Source: JAYZDF01 sp036337945 (GTDB lineage Bacteria; Myxococcota; Kuafuiibacteriia; Kuafuiibacteriales; Kuafuiibacteriaceae). Taken from it: DNA of 23,563 bases. The stretch lies in the NCBI GenBank assembly GCA_036337945.1, contig JAYZDF010000019.1:1-23563 (forward strand), in the 5' to 3' direction. This document shows positions 15,111 through 21,623 of this stretch, piece after piece (within the stretch, counting starts at the first letter, position 1; each line of letters begins with the position of its first letter). Both the position numbers and the translations under genes were made by a program. The notes under the pieces were generated by a model. The model made no database searches, was not told the origin of the DNA, and saw only the letters and a list, made by a program, of their open reading frames with translations.

Positions 15111-16265
15111 ATGTCGAACAGTGACCTCACTGATCTTAGAGACCGACAAAGAGAAATTCTCCAGGCTGTCATCGAAGACTACATTGCTACCGCCGAACCC
15201 GTTGGTTCCCGTTCTCTCACGAAAAGGCATCGCTCAATTAATGTTTCGCCCGCGACGGTGCGAAACACAATGGCGGACCTGGAAGAACTTGGATACCTAT
15301 CCGCACCGCATGCGTCCGCCGGACGCTTACCGACAGCGAAAGCAATTCGAGCCTACGTAGAACATTTGGCACAGCGCGGTCGCCTTTCAGGTAGAGAACG
15401 CGAAATCATTACGGCCGTCACTGCTGCGGAAGGCAATACCAGTCAGGATATTTCTCAAATTCTTCGGGATACAGGACGTGTTCTTTCAAGCATTTCAAAC
15501 CACGCCAGCCTCGTCTTCCTGCCCACACTCAACGACGTTATTTTTTCGGAGATTGAGTTTGTTCCGGTACGTGAAGAATCAGTTCTCGCGATATTCGTAG
15601 CCAAAAGCGGTTGGGTGCAACATCGCGTGGTTCGCGTTGATGCACCGGTTGACCGAGATGAGCTTCGCAGGATGTCGAATTATCTAAAGTCTCTTCTCGA
15701 TGGGCGAACCTTGGCAGAAGTCCGAACGCTGATTCTTCAAACCATGAAAGATGAACGAGCGGCGGCGGACCGGGTCATGCAGCAAGCACTCATCATCGGC
15801 GAGCAAAGCTTAGGAATTGATATTCCTAATCCGCCTGTAAAAAACATGATTATAGATGGCCAACAGAACTTCTTCGATCAGCCCGAATTTGCCGATATCA
15901 ATCGGATGCGTAAACTTTTGCGAGCTTTTGAGGAGAAAACCATCCTGATCCGTCTGCTCAATGGAGCTCTGAAAAATCCGGTTGAATCCTCAATTGCGAA
16001 GAATGCGCGGACGCAAGTCGTCTTCGGAGCGGAGGCAGGAGTACGAGACGCAAAGGATCTCGCGCTGGTAGTCACAAGCTACGGCTCGGAACGCGGAACC
16101 GGCGGCCAGCTTGGGGTTGTTGGCCCCATGAGAATGGATTACTCCAGAGTGATTCCCCTGGTAGAATATACCGCTAGCGCTCTCACAGAGTCTTTTTCGG
16201 ACGACGATGTCGGTTCTTCGGCAGTGAATACAGAGAAAACAGAAGACGACCCCGCTATTGACTAG
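15111..16265 (+). CDS. hrcA: HrcA, heat-inducible transcription repressor
   Basis: HrcA represses chaperone operons, classically by binding CIRCE; the chaperonin GroEL aids its folding. The protein has 384 residues from ATG 15111. The N-terminal winged helix is clear: LRDRQREILQAVIEDYIATA, EPVGSRSLTKRH, VSPATVRNTMADLEELGYL and PHASAGRLPTAKAIRAYV. The central and C-terminal parts show the HrcA GAF-like region with GPMRMDYSRVIPLVEYTA near the end. Starts TTG 15105 and ATG 15108 are also in frame. The start overlaps or abuts the hemW end. grpE begins 55 bp after the hrcA stop. The C-terminal 30 residues or so are acidic. Confidence 0.95.
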   Translation: MSNSDLTDLRDRQREILQAVIEDYIATAEPVGSRSLTKRHRSINVSPATVRNTMADLEELGYLSAPHASAGRLPTAKAIRAYVEHLAQRGRLSGREREIITAVTAAEGNTSQDISQILRDTGRVLSSISNHASLVFLPTLNDVIFSEIEFVPVREESVLAIFVAKSGWVQHRVVRVDAPVDRDELRRMSNYLKSLLDGRTLAEVRTLILQTMKDERAAADRVMQQALIIGEQSLGIDIPNPPVKNMIIDGQQNFFDQPEFADINRMRKLLRAFEEKTILIRLLNGALKNPVESSIAKNARTQVVFGAEAGVRDAKDLALVVTSYGSERGTGGQLGVVGPMRMDYSRVIPLVEYTASALTESFSDDDVGSSAVNTEKTEDDPAID

Positions 16266-16304
16266 GAATATTGAGGTCTTATGCTTGAAGAAGCGAACAA
16301 GAAA

Positions 16305-16313
16305 TGCAAGTTT
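16305..16313 (+). promoter_or_regulatory. Weak extended -10-like site (TGCAAGTTT) before grpE
   Basis: TG-C-AAGTTT has the TGn, the second-position A and the final T of an extended -10 and ends seven bases before GTG 16321. The first hexamer base mismatches. It would allow a leaderless grpE transcript in addition to read-through from hrcA. Confidence 0.22.
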
Positions 16314-16320
16314 ACCGGTC

Positions 16321-17133
16321 GTGGCAGAAGAGAATCAAACGCCCGAAACGCCAGACAACTCCGTGCTTGAGCAAGCGATGAGCGAAGCAGTGGAAGCGAT
16401 CGAAAAACGCGAGAAGTCGACCAGCGAAACCGAGGAAGAAATTGACCTGCTTGCTGACGAATCAGAAGCAAAAAGCGAGGACCCCGAAGAAGCACCAAAG
16501 AAGGACGCTTCATCGGCCGTGACTGAAGCTTTGATTGAAGCAAAGAGAGAACTCGAAGAGGCTTTAGAGCAAACGCGAACCCAATACTCCGAGCTACGTA
16601 GTAAATGGATGCGTGCAGCAGCGGACCTCGACAACTACAAAAAACGAGCCCGAAGAGAACGTGAAGAAGCCATCAAGTTTGGGAATGAGAAACTGATAAA
16701 AGATATGCTTCCAGTGATTGATGACCTTGATCGCACACTAGAGGTTCTTTCGACGAGTGAAGCGCAAGAACAAAGCCAAGGAGTTATCGATGGAATCAGA
16801 ATGGTTCAGAAAAAGTTTCTGAGTCAGCTTGAGAAACATGAGGTAACGAGTTTCGAGAGTGTTGGGCAACCCTTCGACCCTGCGCAACATGAAGCGGTCC
16901 ATCAACTCCACTCAAACGATGTAGCTGCCGGTGGTGTCGTCAACGAAATGCGTCGAGGCTTTTATATAAGCGGACGACTGCTTCGGCCTTCATTAGTGAC
17001 GGTGTCCCTCGGAGCAGAGCCTTCGAGTGAACCATCGAACGAACCTTCAAGTGACACTTCAGATGAAGAAACTCACAACGAAGCAGAAACGAACGCTGAC
17101 AAATCAGCGGATGAAAAAGAAACTAAAGAGTAA
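16321..17133 (+). CDS. grpE: GrpE, nucleotide exchange factor for DnaK
   Basis: GrpE releases ADP from DnaK in the chaperone cycle. The protein has 270 residues from GTG 16321, longer than E. coli GrpE (197). The N-terminal 65 residues or so are acidic (EEEIDLLADESEAKSEDPEE). The GrpE core follows: a long helix (EALIEAKRELEEALEQTRTQ), KWMRAAADLDNYKKRARRER, FGNEKLIKDMLPVIDDLDRT, FESVGQPFDPAQHEAVHQL and the C-terminal VVNEMRRGFYISGRLLRPSL. A 40-residue acidic tail carries a short repeat (EPSSEPSNEPSSD). An in-frame TTG at 16285 with GAGG eight bases upstream is an alternative start that adds 12 basic residues (MKKRTRNASLPV), and the frame opens at 16258. The dnaK start follows after 5 bp. Confidence 0.93.
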   Translation: MAEENQTPETPDNSVLEQAMSEAVEAIEKREKSTSETEEEIDLLADESEAKSEDPEEAPKKDASSAVTEALIEAKRELEEALEQTRTQYSELRSKWMRAAADLDNYKKRARREREEAIKFGNEKLIKDMLPVIDDLDRTLEVLSTSEAQEQSQGVIDGIRMVQKKFLSQLEKHEVTSFESVGQPFDPAQHEAVHQLHSNDVAAGGVVNEMRRGFYISGRLLRPSLVTVSLGAEPSSEPSNEPSSDTSDEETHNEAETNADKSADEKETKE

Positions 17134-17138
17134 TTATT

Positions 17139-18971
17139 ATGAGTAAGATAGTAGGTATTGATCTTGGCACTACAAACTCCTGCGTTGCCGTCATGGAGGG
17201 TGGCGAAGCGATCGTTATCCCAAACTCGGAGGGAAGTCGAACTACTCCGTCTATGGTTGCATTTTCAGACGGTGGTGAACGACTGGTAGGACACATCGCA
17301 AAACGACAAGCGATTACAAATGCAGAAAACACAATTTTCTCCATTAAACGCTTCATTGGACGTTCATTTGACTCTTCTGAGGTCAAGGACGACATTTCGA
17401 AAGCTCCGTACGAGATCGTCGAAGGTCAAAATGGAGAGGCATGGGTTCAGGTTCGCAACAAGAGTTATTCCCCACAAGAAATCTCAGCGATGATTCTTAT
17501 GAAAATGAAAGAAACAGCAGAGGATTACTTGGGAGAAGAAGTTACCGATGCGGTCATCACTGTTCCCGCGTACTTCAATGATGCGCAAAGACAGGCGACG
17601 AAGGATGCAGGCCGAATCGCAGGTCTGAATGTTCAGCGTATCATCAACGAGCCGACTGCAGCGGCTCTTGCCTATGGTCTAGAAAAGAAAACAAACGTAA
17701 AAATTGCCGTCTATGACTTAGGTGGTGGAACCTTCGATATTTCGGTTTTGGAATTGGGAGACGGGGTCTTTGAAGTAAAGGCAACGAATGGTGATACCCA
17801 TCTCGGTGGTGATGACTTCGATTTGCAGATCATTAATTACCTCGCCGAACGATTCTCAGAAGAAAACAACGGGGCTGATCTGCGTAACGACAGCATGGCA
17901 CTTCAAAGACTGAAGGAAGCAGCGGAGAAAGCGAAACACGAGCTTTCATCGTCGACTGAAACAGACGTTAACCTGCCTTTCATTATGGCGGATGCTACAG
18001 GACCAAAGCATCTCAACATTACTTTTACCCGCCAAGAGCTTGAAGAGTTGGTTGAACCTCTCATTCAGGCAACGTTAGAGCCGTGTAAAGCCGCGCTTAG
18101 CGATGCTGGACTAACCGTACAACAGATTGACGATATCATTATGGTCGGCGGCCAAACTCGAATGCCTCGTATCAAAAAGGTTAATGAAGGGTTTTGGGGT
18201 CGAAGTCCAAATCATCAAGTAAACCCAGACGAAGTTGTTGCAATCGGTGCAGCAATTCAGGGTGGTGTTCTCAAGGGCGAAGTCAAAGATGTACTTCTTC
18301 TTGACGTGACTCCTCTGTCGTTAGGTGTCGAGACCGCAGGAGGAGTCTTCACTCGCATCCTCAGCAGGAACACGACAATCCCGGCCAAAAAATCTATGGT
18401 TTTTTCTACCGCTCAAGACAACCAGCCCATTGTAGACGTGCACGTTCTTCAAGGTGAACGTCCAATGGCGGCAGACAATAAAACTCTGGGTAGATTCCAA
18501 TTAGTCGGTATTCCACCAGCGCCTCGTGGCGTCCCGCAGATCGAGGTAACATTCGACATCGATGCGAACGGGATTGTGCACGTAACGGCAAAAGACCTCG
18601 GAACGAGTAAACAGCAGCAGATTCGGATTCTGGCATCATCTGGGCTATCAGAAGATGAAATCGACCGAATGATTCAAGAAGCTGAAGCTAAATCCAACGA
18701 AGATCGCGCGAAAAAAGAAATCGCTGACATGAGAAACATGGCAGATGGACTCATGTACACGACAGAAAAATCTCTTGAGGAGTATGCTTCATACTTAACA
18801 GATGAAGACATCGATGAGATTCGTGAAGATCTGGATACACTCAAAAGAGTTTACGAGACGGACGACGGAGATAAGCTACAAGCTGCACTTTCACGTCTAG
18901 AAGCATCTGCTCACCGTATTGCAGACGCCATGTACAAGGAAGCATCCGAAGACGAAGACGAAGATGTATAA
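17139..18971 (+). CDS. dnaK: DnaK, Hsp70 chaperone
   Basis: This 610-residue Hsp70 matches the family from its first residues (MSKIVGIDLGTTNSCVAVME). Visible motifs are the phosphate loops (VYDLGGGTFDISVLE), NEPTAAALAYG, the Hsp70 signature MVGGQTRMPRIK, and LLLDVTPLSLGVETAGG at the start of the substrate-binding domain. The lid region is short and ends in EASEDEDEDV, so the protein is somewhat shorter than E. coli DnaK (638). It refolds proteins together with DnaJ and GrpE. The start has AAAGAG eight bases upstream as a Shine-Dalgarno-like site. No dnaJ follows; the next gene is convergent and begins (3' end) 10 bp away. Confidence 0.97.
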   Translation: MSKIVGIDLGTTNSCVAVMEGGEAIVIPNSEGSRTTPSMVAFSDGGERLVGHIAKRQAITNAENTIFSIKRFIGRSFDSSEVKDDISKAPYEIVEGQNGEAWVQVRNKSYSPQEISAMILMKMKETAEDYLGEEVTDAVITVPAYFNDAQRQATKDAGRIAGLNVQRIINEPTAAALAYGLEKKTNVKIAVYDLGGGTFDISVLELGDGVFEVKATNGDTHLGGDDFDLQIINYLAERFSEENNGADLRNDSMALQRLKEAAEKAKHELSSSTETDVNLPFIMADATGPKHLNITFTRQELEELVEPLIQATLEPCKAALSDAGLTVQQIDDIIMVGGQTRMPRIKKVNEGFWGRSPNHQVNPDEVVAIGAAIQGGVLKGEVKDVLLLDVTPLSLGVETAGGVFTRILSRNTTIPAKKSMVFSTAQDNQPIVDVHVLQGERPMAADNKTLGRFQLVGIPPAPRGVPQIEVTFDIDANGIVHVTAKDLGTSKQQQIRILASSGLSEDEIDRMIQEAEAKSNEDRAKKEIADMRNMADGLMYTTEKSLEEYASYLTDEDIDEIREDLDTLKRVYETDDGDKLQAALSRLEASAHRIADAMYKEASEDEDEDV

Positions 18972-18981
18972 GAAGAATGAA

Positions 18982-19731
18982 TCATTCGTAAACAGTGGGA
19001 CGTAACGGTTCATCATCTTCGTTTACGGCGGTTCTTGGTTCTTTGTTTACGTAATTCTTATTCTTTAGGCGATATTGATAACGTTGCCATACGACTTGAA
19101 CATAGCGTTCGGTCTCCGCAAACGGTGGTATTCCTTTATACTTTCGAACGTTACCGGGACCTGCATTATAGGCAGCAAGAGCTAGCGATACTCGACCAAA
19201 TTTCTCAAGCATTCGTCGAAGATACGTAGCGCCCGCCCGGACATTTTCTGCAGGGTCGAATGGATTTTTTACCCCAAGTGATGCAGCAGTTTTTGGCATA
19301 AGTTGCATCAGCCCCTTTGCTCCGGTTTTAGATACTGCGCTTGGTCGATAACCAGATTCTGTACTTACCACGGCATCGATAAGCTCTGGCGGAAGTCCCG
19401 ATTCACGAGAAGCCATCTCAATAATTGGCAACAAAGCTTTAGGCGTTAATCTGGTCTTACCAAGTTTTCGAAAAGCGGCAGAAGATGACTGCTTCGGTTT
19501 AACAGTCGAGCGATTTAAATCTCTCGGGAGACTACCCTGCTCCAAAATAAGTGCTAGTGCCTCGTCAGGCTGCGCTGACACATATTTTTCATATTGGGGA
19601 GGAACCTTATCACCGAGAACTTTTTTTGCGAACTTGAGTGCATTTGCGATGTCCGAGGCTTCAGCTACATTTTCTGAAAAACTCAATGACAAGATGAATG
19701 CTACCACCAAAAAATGACGAACTATTCTCAT
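18982..19731 (-). CDS. Lytic transglycosylase with SLT domain
   Basis: This exported muramidase-like enzyme cleaves peptidoglycan glycan strands non-hydrolytically to 1,6-anhydromuropeptides. The signal peptide from ATG 19731 is MRIVRHFLVVAFILSLSFSE. The SLT domain (from about residue 105) has PPELIDAVVSTESGYRPSAV (catalytic Glu in STESG), KGLMQLMPKTAASLG, RAGATYLRRML, LAAYNAGPGNVRKY and ETERYVQVV, all typical of Slt family 1. The C-terminus is short and charged. An in-frame ATG at 19761 would add 10 residues (MSYKSLGYCC) before the signal peptide and overlap the divergent promoter region. The cysteines before M11 are not a lipobox. It is convergent with dnaK and divergent from the GNAT gene. 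Confidence 0.9.
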   Translation of the reverse strand: MRIVRHFLVVAFILSLSFSENVAEASDIANALKFAKKVLGDKVPPQYEKYVSAQPDEALALILEQGSLPRDLNRSTVKPKQSSSAAFRKLGKTRLTPKALLPIIEMASRESGLPPELIDAVVSTESGYRPSAVSKTGAKGLMQLMPKTAASLGVKNPFDPAENVRAGATYLRRMLEKFGRVSLALAAYNAGPGNVRKYKGIPPFAETERYVQVVWQRYQYRLKNKNYVNKEPRTAVNEDDEPLRPTVYE

Positions 19732-19764
19732 GCAACAGTACCCTAAAGACTTATAGCTCATTAC

Positions 19765-20655
19765 TTGCGAAATTTGTGCGGAAGGTTCACTCTTTGTGAC
19801 GTCGTGGCGAAGCTGAAGGAGTTAGAGCCAGAGCGCTATGAGGAGGCATTCGATTTCTGCCTTCGGGATCCCTTTCGAACACTCCCAATTGCTCATTGGA
19901 TTCGTGAACAAATAGAAGCGTCTCCTTACGCTCAGGATGGATGGCTACTTGGTGAATTCGACCAAAGCCGGACGATCGTGGGACTCGTTTTACTTTCCAA
20001 CACCGGTATTCTTTATCCAGCGATTCATTCCGATGAGAGTATTGAGCAACTGAGAAACATAGCAAAAGTGAATCCAAATATGTTTCGAGTACTACTGGGC
20101 CCAGAGGAGTTAGTTGATCATCTATGGAAACGCTTGAAGTCCATAGGCATGAGTGCTCGAATTGATCAGCGACAATTGCTATACGTCACGAACGCAAAGT
20201 TATTTCGAGCGTATGAACCGACACTTAACTTAGAGATTGCACAATTACGACACCTCGACATTCTCGTCGAAGCGTCTGCAGCGATGGCAAAAGAAGAGTC
20301 AGGAGATGACGCTCGACAAAGAAACCCAACTCTTTTCCGCGACCGTATTGCTACCCGCCTTCTTCGACAAAGAGATTTTATCTTCCGGCAAGATGAAGAA
20401 CTCATCTATAAAGCCAGTGTCTCGTCGCTCATACCGGAAGTTGGACAAATCGAAGGCGTCTACACAATAGAAACGTTTCGACGGCAAGGCTTTGGTGGAC
20501 GCGGCACCTCCTCGGTTATCGATTGGATTCTGCAGCGATGTTCATCCGCAGCCTTACTGGTTAACCGGGACAACCTCGCAGCGAGAAAAATGTACCAACG
20601 CCTAGGATTTCAAACGATGACTCTCAGCCGAACTATTTTTATCAACGCATCATAA
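19765..20655 (+). CDS. GNAT-family N-acetyltransferase
   Basis: This two-part protein has 296 residues from TTG 19765. The N-terminal half (FCLRDPFRTLPIAHWIREQI; GLVLLSNTGILYPAI) resembles the DUF4081-type domain found before GNAT domains. The C-terminal half carries the acetyl-CoA-binding motif (VYTIETFRRQGFGGRGTSSV) and NRDNLAARKMYQRLGF, as in GNAT enzymes. Substrate unknown. The start is uncertain: GTG 19804 (MAKLKELEPERYEEAF) is equally natural, and neither has a Shine-Dalgarno motif. A TATAGC lies seven bases before TTG 19765. The gene faces away from the transglycosylase gene with only 33 bp between the starts. Confidence 0.82.
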   Translation: MRNLCGRFTLCDVVAKLKELEPERYEEAFDFCLRDPFRTLPIAHWIREQIEASPYAQDGWLLGEFDQSRTIVGLVLLSNTGILYPAIHSDESIEQLRNIAKVNPNMFRVLLGPEELVDHLWKRLKSIGMSARIDQRQLLYVTNAKLFRAYEPTLNLEIAQLRHLDILVEASAAMAKEESGDDARQRNPTLFRDRIATRLLRQRDFIFRQDEELIYKASVSSLIPEVGQIEGVYTIETFRRQGFGGRGTSSVIDWILQRCSSAALLVNRDNLAARKMYQRLGFQTMTLSRTIFINAS

Positions 20656-20674
20656 GGCGAGATTGGTCAAAAAC

Positions 20675-20702
20675 TTGCGCGTTGCGAAATATATCGTACT
20701 TT
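20675..20702 (+). promoter_or_regulatory. Promoter with TTGCGC / TACTTT, six bases before the start codon
   Basis: TTGCGC (20675-20680), a 16-bp spacer and TACTTT (20697-20702). The -10 ends six bases before GTG 20709. There is an AGG one base before the start, too close to serve as a Shine-Dalgarno site, so a leaderless mRNA is likely. Confidence 0.5.
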
Positions 20703-20708
20703 GTAGGT

Positions 20709-21167
20709 GTGAAGACGATACTTCGCTACCTCATATTTTCAGGAGCTCTGGTTGCAATTACCTGGGCTGTGTTTACCGTAAAGGTCGGGAACAGAAGTGT
20801 TTACAGCCACTTACGGAACTTCAATTCCAGTCAAACAGACACGCTCTTATCGGATTTCCGCAGAGAATTTGAAGCGCAGCAGAAGATGCTCAAAAATGTT
20901 ACGGAAAAGGTCAAATCGGAGACCAAACCCAAGACCAAGAGCAAGGAGTTACGGCAAGCCAAACGCCAAGAGCTACGGGTGAAAAAACTGCAATTAGCAG
21001 CCAAAAAAGCCACACTTCTGACAAAGCTTCCCAAAAAAGTCAAACCAGTAAAGAAGGCCACTAAACCTCGAGAACCAGCGAAAACAAGAACCGACAATAG
21101 GATCTCGATAGATGATGAAAAAGCACTCGACGAGCTGCTGTCTGCGCGTCTAGACCGATTGAAGTGA
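20709..21167 (+). CDS. Small single-TM protein with lysine-rich tail
   Basis: The protein has 152 residues. From GTG 20709 it begins MKTILRYLIFSGALVAITWA, a short basic end and one transmembrane helix or uncleaved signal anchor. A polar stretch with coiled-coil tendency follows (DFRREFEAQQKMLKNVTEKV). The next 60 residues or so are very rich in Lys (KPKTKSKELRQAKRQELRVK; KLPKKVKPVKKATKPREPAK). The end is acidic then basic (DDEKALDELLSARLDRLK). I do not recognise a family. The longest frame from TTG 20682 adds nine residues and would disturb the signal anchor. Its stop overlaps the next start by four bases (GTGA), so the two genes are translationally coupled. A cell-envelope role is inference. 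Confidence 0.72.
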   Translation: MKTILRYLIFSGALVAITWAVFTVKVGNRSVYSHLRNFNSSQTDTLLSDFRREFEAQQKMLKNVTEKVKSETKPKTKSKELRQAKRQELRVKKLQLAAKKATLLTKLPKKVKPVKKATKPREPAKTRTDNRISIDDEKALDELLSARLDRLK

Positions 21168-21595
21168 GCCTGCCAGAAAAACGAGGTTCGGTGAGTTTTT
21201 TGCAACTCCTCGTCGGGAGTATGATGATCCTCGGAATGTATGCAAGTATGGATTGGCTGCAAGGTCGATTTGCTTCCAGCGATCACAAAAAGGCCATCAG
21301 ATTGGTATCTACGTACAAACCGGAGAATGGACAAGCTTTGGTTGATGCGCTGATTAAGCTTCACCCGCACGTAGAAAAAGCCGACATCTCTTGGAGTAGT
21401 GAGATTAAGCAAAGTTGTTTGGGTTACGTGCGGGTTCACGCAAACCTTCCCGAAAAAGCATCAAAGCCTGCAGTATCTTATTCGTTTGACGTGAATCTCA
21501 ATGGTCCGAGTGTTCATCCCAGCGACCCAAAGACTGTAAATATCCTAAAGTCCCTTACCCAAGTGAAAAGCTCTTCTACCTCCGCGGGTCAGTAA
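21164..21595 (+). CDS. Small single-TM protein coupled to the gene before it
   Basis: This 143-residue protein starts at GTG 21164, within the stop codon of the upstream gene (GTGA overlap). The N-terminus has one hydrophobic segment (FLQLLVGSMMILGMYASMDW), so it is a membrane anchor or signal. The rest is a small domain with ALVDALIKLHPHVEKADISW and VSYSFDVNLNGPSVHPSD, and one Cys. No known family is evident. Its close link to the Lys-rich single-TM protein suggests that the two act together at the membrane (inference). The 3' end lies 22 bp from the convergent dnaE end. Confidence 0.72.
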   Translation: MSLPEKRGSVSFLQLLVGSMMILGMYASMDWLQGRFASSDHKKAIRLVSTYKPENGQALVDALIKLHPHVEKADISWSSEIKQSCLGYVRVHANLPEKASKPAVSYSFDVNLNGPSVHPSDPKTVNILKSLTQVKSSSTSAGQ

Positions 21596-21599
21596 TTAG

Positions 21600-21623
21600 G
21601 CTTAGGTAAGACAAGCACTAAGC
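21600..21623. other. Short inverted repeat between converging genes
   Basis: GCTTAG (21600-21605) and CTAAGC (21618-21623) can pair as a six-base stem around a 12-base loop, between the stop at 21595 and the dnaE stop at 21620-21618. No U-run follows on either strand, so it is at best a weak bidirectional terminator. Confidence 0.2.

Noticed and set aside
16281..16370. A 29-codon out-of-frame ORF starting ATGCTTGAAG, with GAGG four bases upstream, overlapping the grpE start
   Set aside because: It could be a leader peptide, but the composition is unremarkable and it overlaps coding sequence of the better-supported grpE. Nothing else supports translation.
18975..18987. Palindrome GAATGAATCATTC between the dnaK and transglycosylase ends
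   Set aside because: Stem of five A/T-rich pairs with a three-base loop and no U-run. It also overlaps the transglycosylase stop; too weak to call a terminator.
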